Shown piece by piece: positions 1-11,042 of a stretch of 43,402 nucleotides of DNA. Source of the stretch: Catenulispora sp. (GTDB taxonomy: Bacteria > Actinomycetota > Actinomycetes > Streptomycetales > Catenulisporaceae); assembly GCA_013362315.1 (NCBI GenBank), contig JABFWL010000197.1, forward strand, positions 1-43,402, in the 5' to 3' direction. A model generated the notes under the pieces. That model was not told where the DNA came from. It saw nothing but the letters and a program-made list of their open reading frames with translations, and searched no databases. The translations under genes and the position numbers were made by a program. Within the stretch, counting starts at the first letter, position 1; each line of letters starts with the position of its first letter.

Positions 1-1
1 G

Positions 2-718
2 GGGGCGAGCGCGGCCGGCGGCGCCGGCGCGAACCAGCCTCTCGAGCCGCGCCTGGCTCCGGTCGGCGCCGCCGTCCGCCGCGCCACCGCCGCCGACCCG
101 CTGCGGATCCTGGTCACCGGCGACTCGCTGTCCGACTTCGACGGGCAGCAGCTGGCCCGGATGGCGGCCGCGCAGCACCTGCCGGCCAAGGTCCGGGTGG
201 AGCCGCGCAACGGCACCGGCCTGACCCAGCCGAACGTCTTCGACTGGTCCGACGAGGCCGCGCAGGAGGCCGCCGGCTACGACCCGGACGTGGTGGTCAT
301 GGTGCTCGGCGCCAACGACGGCTGGCCGCTGCGCGGCGCCGACGCCGGCTCGGACCGCTGGGTGGCGGAGTACTCGCGCCGGGTGCAGGCCGTGACCCGC
401 GACTTCCTGGCCGGCGACCCGCAGCGCCGGGTCTACTGGGTCGGGCCGCCGGTGCCGCGCTCGGAGCCGTGGATCCACATCTTCGACCGGATCAACGCCG
501 CGGTGCGCGCCGCCGTCCCGAACGTCCCGGGCCTGCGCTACGTCGACGTCGCCGGGCCGACCTCGGAGGCCGGCCACTACACCGACTATCTGACCGACGC
601 CGACGGCCACCGGGTGCTGGCCCGCCAGCACGACGGCATCCACTACAGCTTCCCGGGCTCGGTGTTTCCGGCCAGGATCATCCTGACGGCGCTGCGCGGG
701 GAATACACGCTGGGCTGA
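2..718 (+). CDS. SGNH/GDSL-type hydrolase (DUF459-like), 5' end missing
   Basis: The frame is open from base 2, so the gene starts before the window; 238 residues are visible. They carry the SGNH-hydrolase blocks in order: GDSLSDF (block I, nucleophile Ser) near residue 42, LGANDG (block III, oxyanion Asn) near 105, and DGIHYS (block V, Asp and His of the triad) near 211. Small esterases and acyl-transferring enzymes of this fold act on esterified sugars or lipids; the actinobacterial DUF459-like group is usually membrane-anchored or secreted, which fits the Ala/Gly/Pro-rich linker at the visible start. The substrate cannot be told from the sequence. The gene ends 93 bases before the cysteine desulfurase start and looks like a separate unit. 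Confidence 0.8.
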   Translation, partial: GASAAGGAGANQPLEPRLAPVGAAVRRATAADPLRILVTGDSLSDFDGQQLARMAAAQHLPAKVRVEPRNGTGLTQPNVFDWSDEAAQEAAGYDPDVVVMVLGANDGWPLRGADAGSDRWVAEYSRRVQAVTRDFLAGDPQRRVYWVGPPVPRSEPWIHIFDRINAAVRAAVPNVPGLRYVDVAGPTSEAGHYTDYLTDADGHRVLARQHDGIHYSFPGSVFPARIILTALRGEYTLG

Positions 719-741
719 CCGGCTTGAGGCCAGGGGACGGG

Positions 742-775
742 CCGATCACCGGGCCGGCCACCGGACCGATCACCG
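742..775. repeat. Short direct repeat CCGATCACCG, two copies
   Basis: CCGATCACCG occurs at 742-751 and again at 766-775, with a related CCGGCCACCGG between them. It lies in the spacer between the hydrolase and the cysteine desulfurase, just upstream of a likely -10 element. It could be a tandem operator or just simple sequence. Confidence 0.4.
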
Positions 776-794
776 CCCCCGTCCACTCAGCCCT

Positions 795-800
795 TAGAAT
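795..800 (+). promoter_or_regulatory. Probable -10 element of the cysteine desulfurase gene
   Basis: TAGAAT lies 11 bases before the ATG at 812, so the mRNA leader would be only about 5 nt. No Shine-Dalgarno sequence precedes the start, which fits near-leaderless initiation, common in actinobacteria. No convincing -35 hexamer is visible. Confidence 0.45.
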
Positions 801-811
801 CGCAGCTAATC

Positions 812-1984
812 ATGGCCGTATATCTGGATCACGCCGCGACGACCCCCATGCTCCCGGCCGCCGTCGACGCGATGACGGCCCGGCTGGGCGTGACGGGCAA
901 CGCCAACTCCCTGCACGCCGCCGGCCGCGCCGCCCGCCGGGTGGTGGAGGAGTCCCGCGAACAGATCGCCGAAGCCCTGGGCGCCCGGCCCTCCGAGGTG
1001 GTGTTCACCTCCGGCGGCACCGAGAGCGACAACCTCGCGGTCAAGGGGCTGTACTGGGCGCGCCGGGACGCCGACCCGCGGCGCCGCCGGGTGCTGGCCG
1101 CCAAGATCGAGCACCACGCGGTCCTGGACCCGCTGAGCTGGCTCGGCGACCACGAGGGCGCCGAGCTGGAGTGGCTGCCGGTGGACCGGGCCGGCCGGGT
1201 CGACCCCGAGGCGCTGCGCGCGGCGATCGAGAAGGACCCGGACACGGTGGCGCTGGCCACGGTGATGTGGGCCAACAACGAGGTGGGGACGGTGCAACCG
1301 ATCCGCGCCCTGGCCGGGATCGCGCACGAGTACGGAGTCCCGCTGCATTCGGACGCGGTTCAGGCGGTCGGGGCACTGGACGTGGACTGGGCGTCGAGCG
1401 GCCTGTCGGCCATGACCTTCACCGGGCACAAGATCGGCGGCCCGATCGGGGTCGGCGCGCTGCTGCTGGGACGCAAGACCGAGGCGGTGCCGGTGCTGCA
1501 CGGCGGCGGGCAGGAGCGGGACGTCCGCTCCGGGACGCTGGACACGCCGGCGGTCGCGGGATTCGCGGCGGCGGTGGCGGAGAGCGTGAAGCACCGCGAG
1601 GCGAAGGCGGAGCTGCTGACGGAGCTGCGGGACGACCTGGTGGCGCGGGTGCGCGAGGCGGTGCCGGACGTGATCGTCAACGGCGATCGGGGGCTGGGGA
1701 GCGGACTGCCGGGGATCGCGAACATGGCGTTCCCGGGCTGCGAGGGCGACTCGCTGCTGATGCTGCTGGACGCGCGCGGGATCGAGTGCTCGACCGGATC
1801 GGCGTGCTCGGCCGGAGTGGCGCAGCCGAGCCACGTGCTGCTCGCGATGGGGCTGTCCGGGGAGCTGGCGCGGGGGTCGTTGCGGTTCTCGCTGGGGCAT
1901 ACCTCGACGAAGGCCGATGTGGACGCCTTGGCGGAGGCGATCGGGCCGGTGGTCGGGCGGGCTCGGGCTGCCGGGTTGAGTTAG
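812..1984 (+). CDS. Cysteine desulfurase (NifS/IscS family)
   Basis: PLP-dependent class V aminotransferase-fold enzyme that removes sulfur from L-cysteine, forming alanine and an enzyme persulfide for Fe-S clusters and tRNA thiolation. The 390 residues match the family length. The N-terminus YLDHAATTP is the family signature. The PLP lysine is K207 in GHKIGGPIG, the substrate loop Cys is C332 in STGSACSAG, and EHHAVLD carries the PLP-stacking His. The ATG at 812 gives the standard N-terminus directly. mnmA lies about 2 kb downstream; MnmA needs persulfide sulfur, so the pair probably supplies tRNA 2-thiouridylation. Cytoplasmic. The family assignment is secure; the exact sulfur acceptors are inferred. 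Confidence 0.95.
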   Translation: MAVYLDHAATTPMLPAAVDAMTARLGVTGNANSLHAAGRAARRVVEESREQIAEALGARPSEVVFTSGGTESDNLAVKGLYWARRDADPRRRRVLAAKIEHHAVLDPLSWLGDHEGAELEWLPVDRAGRVDPEALRAAIEKDPDTVALATVMWANNEVGTVQPIRALAGIAHEYGVPLHSDAVQAVGALDVDWASSGLSAMTFTGHKIGGPIGVGALLLGRKTEAVPVLHGGGQERDVRSGTLDTPAVAGFAAAVAESVKHREAKAELLTELRDDLVARVREAVPDVIVNGDRGLGSGLPGIANMAFPGCEGDSLLMLLDARGIECSTGSACSAGVAQPSHVLLAMGLSGELARGSLRFSLGHTSTKADVDALAEAIGPVVGRARAAGLS

Positions 1985-1997
1985 CCGCGTTCAGAAC

Positions 1998-2025
1998 ACC
2001 GCCGCAGAGCGCTGCTGCCGGCGGT
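1998..2025 (+). terminator. Terminator-like hairpin after the cysteine desulfurase
   Basis: ACCGCC plus GCAG (1998-2007) pairs with CTGC and GGCGGT (2015-2025), with one bulged C and a 7-nt loop, 14 bases after the stop codon. There is no T-tract, as is usual in high-GC actinobacteria. Confidence 0.5.
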
Positions 2026-2145
2026 ACGGGATCGGTATGTGTCCGGTCGGTTGTGGCCGCTTCAGGCCACGCTGTTGACTCGGCGTCGAGTAAGCCAGGA
2101 CTCTGATTTCCTCGGGCAAGCATCGTGCACGCTGATGGAGGAATC

Positions 2146-2748
2146 ATGCGTCTGAGGAACCATATATCGCCACCTTCGCCACCCTCGCCGCGTAAGCGGC
2201 TCCTCGTACCGCCGGTAGTGCTGCTGCTCCTCGGAGCCGTGATGGCGGCCGCGCCTGCTCGGGCGTCCGCTGATCCGGGGCTGAAGTGGGTCGACGACTC
2301 GATCAAGGCGCAGTTGGTGCGGCATCCCGGGGGAGTCGTCTCAGGGAACTCCATCCGCTACGCCAACGAGGACGTGACTCTCACCTACAAGCCGGCTACC
2401 GCACCTGGAGCCGTTGCGCCTGACGACTTTGCCGGGTGCAGCAGTAATGAGGTGTGCCTTTACACGACGACAAGCGTGGACGCTTCTGGTATTCGGCTCA
2501 GCACCGGATCACTGTGGTGCCCGTGGGAGAAGACAAACAGCCTCCTTGACCTGCGGAACTATGGGCTGGCCAACCAGGTCCGCGCGGCCGACAACGAGAG
2601 TGCGTTGTGGGCCGAGGGGATCTGGTCGAAGGATTGGGTTCGGGGTGAGCAGTGGAAGATGGCTCCTTATGGGATTCTGCTCAATTTGAACACCAACAAC
2701 ATCACGTTCCTCAATGTGTGTCTCAAGGAAGGTGATTTGGAGTACTAG
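2146..2748 (+). CDS. Secreted peptidase-inhibitor I36-like protein
   Basis: About 200 residues. I start it at the ATG at 2146 because GGAGGA (2137-2142) sits just upstream; a GTG at 2125 in the same frame would place that ribosome site inside the gene. The N-terminus has basic residues, a hydrophobic stretch (PPVVLLLLGAVMAA) and an Ala-x-Ala cleavage site, so the product should be exported. Around residue 95 CSSNEVCLYT, then a Trp-rich part and a late Cys, resemble the Streptomyces metalloproteinase-inhibitor family I36 (beta-gamma-crystallin-like fold), whose hallmark is C-x(3-5)-CLY. The match is partial and the role as an inhibitor is inferred. Its third positions are less GC-rich than those of its neighbours, which may hint at recent acquisition. 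Confidence 0.65.
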   Translation: MRLRNHISPPSPPSPRKRLLVPPVVLLLLGAVMAAAPARASADPGLKWVDDSIKAQLVRHPGGVVSGNSIRYANEDVTLTYKPATAPGAVAPDDFAGCSSNEVCLYTTTSVDASGIRLSTGSLWCPWEKTNSLLDLRNYGLANQVRAADNESALWAEGIWSKDWVRGEQWKMAPYGILLNLNTNNITFLNVCLKEGDLEY

Positions 2749-2794
2749 GCCAGAACTGGGCCAGAACCAGGCCAGTCTTAGCCAGTGCTAGGCC
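2748..2794. repeat. 11-bp tandem repeat spanning two convergent stop codons
   Basis: Units starting at 2748, 2759, 2770 and 2781 follow GGCCAG plus five variable bases (last unit one base shorter), then GGCC at 2791. The array begins on the stop codon of the I36-like gene and contains the stop codon of the opposing reductase gene. Confidence 0.75.
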
Positions 2795-4026
2795 GCTACT
2801 TCGGCCAGCGGGACGGCCGGGTCCGTCAGGTGCGCCACGTCGATCTCGGCGCGGCCGAGGATCAGGGCTCGTACCTCGTCCACCACGTCCCAGATGTTGA
2901 CGTTCATGCCGGCCAGGACGCGGTTGTCGGGGCTGAGCCAGAAGGCCAGGTAGGCATGGGAGTCGCCGCGGAACACGACCCGGTCGTAGCCCTCGGGATG
3001 GCCGACGAACTCCATGCCGAGGTCGTACTGGTCGCTGAAGAAGTAGGGCAGGCGGGTGTACTCCAGGTCGGTGACGCCCATCATGGAGGCGGCTGCCACC
3101 TTGGGCTGGTGCAGGGCGTTGGCCCAGTGCTCCACCCGGATCGGCCTGCCGTAGAAGGGGTGCCGGGCCCGGGCCACGTCGCCGGCGGCGAAGATGTCGG
3201 GGTCGGGGGTGCGCAGGGTCTGGTCCACCAGGACGCCGTCGTCGACCGGCAGGCCGGCTTCTTCGGCCAGGCCGGTGTTCGGGGTGATGCCGACGGCCAC
3301 CAGGATGTGGTCCGCCTCGATCTCGGTGCCGTCGGTGAGGCGGACCCGGCTGGCGATCTGGGTGCCGTCGGTGTCTTCGAGGGTGAAGGAGTCCACCCCG
3401 GTGTTCAGGCGCAGGTCGACTCCGTGGGCGCGGTGCAGCTCGGCGAAGCGGGCGCCGACCTCGGGGCCGAGGGCGCGCAGCAGCGGTTGCTCCGCCGCCT
3501 CCAGGACGGTCACCTCGACGTCCTGTTCACGGGCCGCGGCGGCCACCTCCAGGCCGATCCAGCCGGCGCCGATGATCACCAGACGGGAGCCGGGGATGAG
3601 CTGGCTGCGGGTGCGTTCGCTGTCCTGCAGAGTGCGGAAGTAGGACAGGTTCGGGGCGTCGCCGCCGGGGATCGGGAGGCGCTTGGGGCTGGAACCGGTG
3701 GCCAGCAGGAGCTTGCCATAGGGGACCTCGGTGCCGTCGTCGAGGCGTACCAGGTGGCGCTCCCGGTCGATGGCCACGGCGGTGCGGCCCAGGCGCAGCC
3801 CGACGCGGTTCTCCACGTACCAGGCGCCGGACTCGTGGACGAAGACCTTGTCCCGGCCCTCTTTGCCGAGCAGGTAGCCCTTGGACAGCGGCGGCCGTTC
3901 GTAGGGCAGGTCCAGCTCGGTGCCGATCAGCTCGATGGGGCCGTCCCAGCCGTCCTCGCGCAGCGCCTGCGCGGCCTTGGCGCCGGCCAGGCTGGCGCCG
4001 ATGATGACCATGGCGTCGCCGCTCAT
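2788..4026 (-). CDS. FAD/NAD(P)H-dependent ferredoxin reductase-like protein
   Basis: A 412-residue flavoprotein of the putidaredoxin/rhodocoxin reductase type, which passes electrons from NAD(P)H through FAD to a 2Fe-2S ferredoxin, often serving a cytochrome P450 or dioxygenase. An N-terminal FAD Rossmann motif (VIIGASLAGAKAA), a second NAD(P)H Rossmann motif near residue 150 (VIIGAGWIGLEVA), the FAD-binding IFAAGDVAR near 280 and a C-terminal reductase domain are visible in the expected order. No ferredoxin, P450 or oxygenase gene is adjacent, so the partner is unknown. It is transcribed divergently from mnmA across 71 bases and converges on the I36-like gene, where the stop codons are 40 bases apart. 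Confidence 0.88.
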   Translation of the reverse strand: MSGDAMVIIGASLAGAKAAQALREDGWDGPIELIGTELDLPYERPPLSKGYLLGKEGRDKVFVHESGAWYVENRVGLRLGRTAVAIDRERHLVRLDDGTEVPYGKLLLATGSSPKRLPIPGGDAPNLSYFRTLQDSERTRSQLIPGSRLVIIGAGWIGLEVAAAAREQDVEVTVLEAAEQPLLRALGPEVGARFAELHRAHGVDLRLNTGVDSFTLEDTDGTQIASRVRLTDGTEIEADHILVAVGITPNTGLAEEAGLPVDDGVLVDQTLRTPDPDIFAAGDVARARHPFYGRPIRVEHWANALHQPKVAAASMMGVTDLEYTRLPYFFSDQYDLGMEFVGHPEGYDRVVFRGDSHAYLAFWLSPDNRVLAGMNVNIWDVVDEVRALILGRAEIDVAHLTDPAVPLAEVAA

Positions 4027-4085
4027 GGGTTCCTCCGCTTCGTGGTTGGCCCGATATGACCCGTCTCACAGTCAACCATTGCACG

Positions 4086-4091
4086 TACCCT
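4086..4091 (+). promoter_or_regulatory. Probable -10 element of mnmA (leaderless)
   Basis: TACCCT is followed by six bases and then the ATG, which puts the expected transcription start on or next to the start codon. No Shine-Dalgarno sequence is present. The same arrangement occurs before the MetE-like gene at 7742. Confidence 0.5.
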
Positions 4092-4097
4092 TGAGAC

Positions 4098-5174
4098 ATG
4101 CGTGTCTTGGCAGCGATGTCCGGTGGTGTCGACTCGGCGGTGGCGGCTGCCCGGGTCCGGGATGCCGGTCACGAGGTGACCGGTGTGCATCTGGCGCTGT
4201 CCCGGAACCGGCAAGCCCTGCGCGACGGTGCCCGGGGGTGCTGCACCATCGAGGATTCGCACGACGCGCGGCGCGCCGCCGACATGCTCGGCATCCCCTT
4301 CTACATCTGGGACATGGCCGAGCGGTTCCACGAGGACGTGATCGACGACTTCGTGGCCGAGTACCAGGCCGGGCGCACCCCGAATCCCTGCCTGCGGTGC
4401 AACGAGAAGATCAAGTTCGCCGCCGTGCTGGACAAGGCCCGGGCGCTGGGCTTCGACGCGGTGGCGACCGGTCACTACGCGCGGCTGGTGGACGGTCCTG
4501 AGGGCCGTGAGCTGCACCGCGCTGCCGATCCGGCGAAGGACCAGTCATACGTGCTCGGTGTGCTGGACGTCGAGCAGCTAGCGCACTCGATGTTCCCGCT
4601 GGGGGACGACACCAAGACGGCGGTGCGGGCCGAGGCCGCAGAGCGCGGACTGTATGTGGCCAAGAAGCCGGACAGCCACGATGTGTGCTTCATTCCAGAC
4701 GGCGACACGAAGGCATACCTGGCCAAGACGCTGGGCAGTGAATCCGGCCCGATCGTCGACAGCGCCGGCCGGATCGTCGGCGAGCACGACGGTGCCTGGG
4801 GCTACACCATCGGACAGCGGCGGGGGTTGAGGATCGGGCATCCGGCCGGGGACGGCCGGCCGCGCTACGTGCTGGACATCTCGCCGGTGACCAACACGGT
4901 GACCGTCGGTACCGCCGAGGAGCTGGACGTCACCGGGCTGTCGGGGATCAAGCTGCGCTGGTGCGGACCGGAGTTCAGCGGCCGGGTCGAGTGCCACGCC
5001 CAGCTGCGGGCGCACGGCGAGGCCGTGCCGGCCACCGCGGAGCGGACCGGGCCGGACAGCGTCGAGGTGATGCTGCACGAGGCGGTGCGGGGGCTGGCGC
5101 CGGGGCAGGCGGCCGTTTTGTACGACGGCACGCGGGTTATCGGGTCGGCGACGGTGGCCGCGACGTCCCGCTGA
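4098..5174 (+). CDS. mnmA: tRNA-specific 2-thiouridylase MnmA
   Basis: Adds sulfur to C2 of the wobble uridine in Lys, Glu and Gln tRNAs, using ATP to adenylate the base and a persulfide sulfur from a cysteine desulfurase. The 358 residues match the family. The PP-loop [10 protein letters not shown] is at residues 8-17. The catalytic pair is C98 (in NPCLRCN, with C101) and C197 (in [10 protein letters not shown]), positions close to those in E. coli Mnm[10 protein letters not shown] near residue 235 is another family signature. It starts at the ATG at 4098 with no ribosome site but a -10 hexamer six bases upstream, so the mRNA is probably leaderless. The cysteine desulfurase 2 kb upstream is its likely sulfur source. 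Confidence 0.96.
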   Translation: MRVLAAMSGGVDSAVAAARVRDAGHEVTGVHLALSRNRQALRDGARGCCTIEDSHDARRAADMLGIPFYIWDMAERFHEDVIDDFVAEYQAGRTPNPCLRCNEKIKFAAVLDKARALGFDAVATGHYARLVDGPEGRELHRAADPAKDQSYVLGVLDVEQLAHSMFPLGDDTKTAVRAEAAERGLYVAKKPDSHDVCFIPDGDTKAYLAKTLGSESGPIVDSAGRIVGEHDGAWGYTIGQRRGLRIGHPAGDGRPRYVLDISPVTNTVTVGTAEELDVTGLSGIKLRWCGPEFSGRVECHAQLRAHGEAVPATAERTGPDSVEVMLHEAVRGLAPGQAAVLYDGTRVIGSATVAATSR

Positions 5175-5255
5175 CACAACCGTTTGGCGCTCAACGGCGT
5201 CGGTTAGGGTCGTAGGGCGAAAAAACCCGATCCGAAAGAACTGGGGAGGGACCTT

Positions 5256-7031
5256 ATGGGTTCTCGACGCGTGCTCCTGGCGATAGCCGCGACCGCCACC
5301 TCGCTCGCCGTGGTCACCGCGGGCTGCTCCGGCGGCGGCTCGAAGCCGAAGCCGGCGGCGAACGGTGCTCCGGGGTCCGCGACCAGCTCGGCCGACGACG
5401 TGTCCGGTCCGAAGTCGGTGGCCGAGGCGTTCTTGGCGGCGTGGCAGGCCGGCGACTACGCCAAGGCGGGGTCGCTGACCGACCTGCCGGACAAGGCCGG
5501 GCCGCGGCTGAAGCAGGTGATGACGTCGCTGGCGCCCAAGAGCATCGAGCTCAAGCTGGGCTCCCAGGTGAACGCGCCGCAGACGAGCAAGTCCGCGTCC
5601 GGGACTCCTTCAGGGGCGGCGACCCCCGGTGCCGGCACGTCCCCGGGTGCCACGCCCGGTGCCACGCCCAGCGCGCCCAGCAGCTCCGGGACGCCGAACC
5701 CGCTCGACACCGCCGTGCACTTCGACTTCAACGTCACCGACTCCTTCGACGGGGACCTGAAGTGGGAGTACTCCTCGACGATGGCGGTGCTGCCGGCCAC
5801 CGGGGACAAGCCCCCGCTGGTGCACTTCGCCTCGGCGGTCATCAACCCGCAGCTGAGCGCGGCCTCGAACCTCAAGGCGGTGCCGCCGGCGGTGCCGGTC
5901 GCCGACCGGCACGGCGTGGTGCTGTCCGCCACGGCGCACCCGACCCTGAGCAGCGTCCTGTCCAAGCTGGCGGTCGCCAGGCCGAAGAACGCCGGCGCGC
6001 CCTCGCTGCTGATCCAGTTCGTGGACAACAACACCGGCAACCCGATTCCCGGCTCCACGCCGGTGCAGATCGGGGCCGCGAACTCCACAGCCGGTTTGCA
6101 GCTGTCCTCCACGCTCGACGACAAGATCCAGACCGAGGCGGAGAAAGCGCTGGCGCCCTACCCCGAGTCCGGCATGGTGGTGATCAAGCCGTCGACCGGC
6201 GAGGTGCTGGCGATGGCCGCCAACTCCAAGACCAACCCGAAGATGGCGTTCATGGCCACCCGGGCGCCGGGGTCGACGTTCAAGACGGTCACCTCCACCG
6301 CGCTGATGCTGGCCGGCATGAAGCTGGACGACCCGGCGGAGTGCACCGCCACCGCGCAGGTGGGGACCCAGACGTACCACAACGACGAGGGGCTGAAGGA
6401 CGGCTTCTCGGGCGCGACCCTGCTGACCGCCTACGAGAAGTCGTGCAACACCTCCTTCGTGAACGCGGTCCTGGGCCACAACCTGCCGAACGACGCGCTG
6501 ACGAAGACCGCGCACGACTACTACGGCATGAACCAGCCGTGGGACATGGGCATCGGGGCGGCCACCTACGGCACCCCGGGCCAGCAGCAGGTCCCGGCCG
6601 CCGACGGCCGTGACCTGTTCGCCGCCGAGGCGTTCGGCCAGGGCCGGATCACCATGGCCCCGCTGACCATGGCCTCGGTCGCCGCCACGGTCGCCACCGG
6701 GCAGTTCCACCAGCCGATCCTGATCCCGGACTTCCAGGGGCCGGCGAAGGCCACGCCGCTGCCCGGCGACGTCAAGGCGAACCTGCAGACCATGATGAAG
6801 GGCGTGATCACCGACGGCACCGCCACGTCGCTGGCCGGGATCTCGCCGACGCTGGGCGCCAAGACCGGCTCGGCCGAGCCGAACAGCAAGGACAAGACCG
6901 ACTCCTGGATGATCGCGATGGACCCCGACCACGACATCGCGGTCGGAGCCCTGGTGCTGAACGCCGGCTTCGGCAACTCGGCGGCCGGCCCGGCGATCGC
7001 GGCGATGATGAAGGGCGCGGGGCTGAGCTGA
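5256..7031 (+). CDS. Lipoprotein penicillin-binding protein (class B-like transpeptidase)
   Basis: Cell-wall D,D-transpeptidase acting outside the membrane. The start ATG has a strong ribosome site (GGGGAGGG). A lipoprotein signal ends in VTAGC (Cys about residue 25), so the protein should be lipid-anchored. Residues 50-200 look like an NTF2-like/MecA-N domain, interrupted by a Thr/Pro/Gly/Ala-rich stretch near residues 110-150; the rest is the transpeptidase domain. All three active-site motifs are present: S340-T-F-K343, S396-C-N398 and K536-T-G538. The length of 591 fits actinobacterial PbpA-like proteins, but the lipoprotein anchor replaces the usual N-terminal membrane helix. It is followed by a bidirectional terminator. 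Confidence 0.9.
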   Translation: MGSRRVLLAIAATATSLAVVTAGCSGGGSKPKPAANGAPGSATSSADDVSGPKSVAEAFLAAWQAGDYAKAGSLTDLPDKAGPRLKQVMTSLAPKSIELKLGSQVNAPQTSKSASGTPSGAATPGAGTSPGATPGATPSAPSSSGTPNPLDTAVHFDFNVTDSFDGDLKWEYSSTMAVLPATGDKPPLVHFASAVINPQLSAASNLKAVPPAVPVADRHGVVLSATAHPTLSSVLSKLAVARPKNAGAPSLLIQFVDNNTGNPIPGSTPVQIGAANSTAGLQLSSTLDDKIQTEAEKALAPYPESGMVVIKPSTGEVLAMAANSKTNPKMAFMATRAPGSTFKTVTSTALMLAGMKLDDPAECTATAQVGTQTYHNDEGLKDGFSGATLLTAYEKSCNTSFVNAVLGHNLPNDALTKTAHDYYGMNQPWDMGIGAATYGTPGQQQVPAADGRDLFAAEAFGQGRITMAPLTMASVAATVATGQFHQPILIPDFQGPAKATPLPGDVKANLQTMMKGVITDGTATSLAGISPTLGAKTGSAEPNSKDKTDSWMIAMDPDHDIAVGALVLNAGFGNSAAGPAIAAMMKGAGLS

Positions 7032-7068
7032 CGCCGCTGGGCTGAGCTGACGCCGGCCCTCGACGACG

Positions 7069-7094
7069 ACGCCCCGGGCTTCGGCCCGGGGCGT
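7069..7094. terminator. Bidirectional terminator between convergent genes
   Basis: A perfect 10-bp G/C stem (7070-7079 with 7084-7093) closes a TTCG tetraloop, with a further A-T pair outside. It lies between the penicillin-binding protein stop (7031) and the stop of the opposing gene (7109), so it can serve both directions. Confidence 0.85.
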
Positions 7095-7108
7095 TGGCCG
7101 TTTTCGGC

Positions 7109-7585
7109 TCAGCTGTCGAACCGCACGAACAGCCCCCGGTCGTCGGCCTTCGCCAGCAGCGCCAGCAGCGACAGCGAGCGCAGCAGCTGCCCGCACCGGT
7201 AGGCGTCCCACCCGCCGTCGGCCGCGCCGTCCGCCGCCGCCCACTGCTCGGCCAGCGCGTCGACGTCGTGGTCGCTCAGATGCGCCAGCCGCGACCCCAG
7301 CGCCGGCCGCACCGGCAGCAGCACCGTCCCGCCGTCGTCCGGCCCCTCGTGCGCCGGGGTCAGCACCGCCTCGCGGACCTCCGCCGGATCGTTCCCGGTC
7401 ACCAGCAGGTCCAGGTCGATCAGCTGCGCCGGGTCCAGGTCCCCAGCCGGAACCGTGTCCAGCTCGGCCAGCGACGGGGCGGGGACGGCCGGGTCGGGCC
7501 GGTCGGCCGGATCAGCCGGGCCGCCCTGGTCGGCGACCACCGCTGCCAGCTCGTCAGGGCTCGCGGCGAAGAACACAGTCGGCAC
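7109..7585 (-). CDS. Small acidic cytoplasmic protein of unknown function
   Basis: I do not recognise this protein. It starts PTVFFAASPDELAA and is about 158 residues long from the GTG at 7585. I prefer this start because GGAG lies 7 bases before it; an in-frame GTG at 7606 would add seven residues but has no ribosome site. There is no signal peptide or membrane helix. The N-terminal two-thirds is rich in Asp, Pro and Ala; the C-terminal third (a DVDALAEQWAA helix, a GWDAYRC segment, an LLRSLSLLALL helix) looks like a compact helical domain. Third positions are strongly GC-biased, supporting real coding over the overlapping plus-strand frame. It sits between cell-wall and DNA-repair genes without an evident operon. 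Confidence 0.6.
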   Translation of the reverse strand: MPTVFFAASPDELAAVVADQGGPADPADRPDPAVPAPSLAELDTVPAGDLDPAQLIDLDLLVTGNDPAEVREAVLTPAHEGPDDGGTVLLPVRPALGSRLAHLSDHDVDALAEQWAAADGAADGGWDAYRCGQLLRSLSLLALLAKADDRGLFVRFDS

Positions 7586-7729
7586 GGGCGGGCTCCAGGA
7601 GGTCACCGGTCGCCAAACTAGGGGCGCTCAGGAGATGAACAGTCGTAGTGCTGGTCACAATATCGGCGGCGCGCCTTCCTGGCTCCCGCATTGGTCACTC
7701 CGACGGGTGAAGCCGGATCACGCCTTCGT

Positions 7730-7735
7730 TAGGGT
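7730..7735 (+). promoter_or_regulatory. Probable -10 element of the MetE-like gene (leaderless)
   Basis: TAGGGT is followed by six bases and the ATG at 7742; a weak -35 (TGAAGC at 7708-7713) lies 16 bases upstream. No Shine-Dalgarno sequence is present. A leaderless transcript is inferred. Confidence 0.45.
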
Positions 7736-7741
7736 CGTCCC

Positions 7742-8755
7742 ATGCAGCAACCTCCGCGCGCCACCGGCATCGGCTCCCTTCCCGGCATCGACCCTGGTGC
7801 GGCGCACCGACTGGTCTTCGACGAGCTGCCGGACCTGCCGTTCCTGCCCGAGCTCCCGGCGCGCGGCGTGGGCGCGGACATGACCGGGCGCGGGACCGCG
7901 CTGCTGGTCGACCTCTACGCCGAGGTGCAGCCCAGCGGCTGGCGGCTCGCCGACCGGCCCGGGCGCGACGCCCGCCGCGCGGCCTCCTTCCTGCGTCAGG
8001 ACCTGGACTTCCTGGAGGAGAACGCCCAGGAGTTCACCAAGACGCTCAAGGTGCAAGCCGTCGGCCCCTGGACCCTGGCCGCCACCCTGGAGCTCCGGCA
8101 CGGCGACCGCATGCTCTCCGACCTCGGCGCGGTCCGCGAGCTGGCCGAGTCCCTGACCGAAGGTCTCAAGCAGCACCTCGCCGAAGTCAAAAAGCGCGCC
8201 CCGGGCGTCGAAGCGGTCCTCCTGCAACTCGACGAGCCCGCGCTGCCCGGCGTCCTCAGAGGCACCGTCCCCACCGCCAGCGGCTTCGGCAAGCTCCGCG
8301 CGGTGGAAGAGCCCATCGCCCGTGAAACGCTCGCGAAGCTGATCGAGGCGCTGAAAGACGCCGGGGCCGACATCGCCGTCCACTGCTGCGCCCCGGACGT
8401 GCCCGTCGACCTGCTGCGCAAGGCAGGCGCCCAGTACCTCTCCTTTGACGCCCTGGCCTCCGGTATCGACAGTGAGTCGCCCCGCGACGAGCAGCTGGGC
8501 GAAGCCATCGAAGCCGGCGTCGGCCTCATGCTCGGCGTGGTCCCGGCGACGGACCCGCCGCGCGCCCCCGGCGTCAACCAGCTGCTGGACAAGGTGCTGT
8601 CCCTGTCCCGGCTGGGTTTCTCGGCACAGCAGCTGGCGGAAGCCACAACGATCACCCCCACCTGCGGGCTGGCCGGCGCCACCCCGCCCTGGGCTCGCCA
8701 AGCCTTGGTCCTCGCGCACCGCACCGCCGACGCGCTGGCGGACAAAGCCTCCTGA
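7742..8755 (+). CDS. MetE-like protein (UROD/cobalamin-independent methionine synthase fold)
   Basis: 337 residues, less than half of full-length MetE (about 750), corresponding to a single barrel of the UROD/MetE-like superfamily. It opens with ATGIGSLPG, the usual start of this group. Possible zinc ligands are visible: HCCAPD near residue 215 and TCGLAG near 305, comparable to the H-x-C and Cys ligands of the MetE catalytic domain. In full MetE this domain moves a methyl group from folate to homocysteine; a stand-alone barrel without the N-terminal half may use another methyl donor or thiol acceptor, so the reaction is open. It lies about 100 bases before ligA and appears to be transcribed from its own leaderless start. 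Confidence 0.8.
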   Translation: MQQPPRATGIGSLPGIDPGAAHRLVFDELPDLPFLPELPARGVGADMTGRGTALLVDLYAEVQPSGWRLADRPGRDARRAASFLRQDLDFLEENAQEFTKTLKVQAVGPWTLAATLELRHGDRMLSDLGAVRELAESLTEGLKQHLAEVKKRAPGVEAVLLQLDEPALPGVLRGTVPTASGFGKLRAVEEPIARETLAKLIEALKDAGADIAVHCCAPDVPVDLLRKAGAQYLSFDALASGIDSESPRDEQLGEAIEAGVGLMLGVVPATDPPRAPGVNQLLDKVLSLSRLGFSAQQLAEATTITPTCGLAGATPPWARQALVLAHRTADALADKAS

Positions 8756-8815
8756 ACTGCGGGAGTGTCAGTGGCTGGCAGTAGATTCTTTGCTGTCAGA
8801 ACCAAGGACTCTCTG

Positions 8816-8839
8816 CTGTTAAACCAGCTGTCAAACCAG
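8816..8839. repeat. 12-bp tandem repeat upstream of ligA
   Basis: CTGTTAAACCAG (8816-8827) is followed directly by CTGTCAAACCAG (8828-8839), and then a degenerate third copy. A related CTGTCAGAACCA occurs at about 8794. The array occupies the ligA upstream region, just before its ribosome site, and is unusually A/T-rich for this genome. Confidence 0.7.
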
Positions 8840-8852
8840 CTCAGCCCAGTGA

Positions 8853-11042
<2,190 letters not shown>

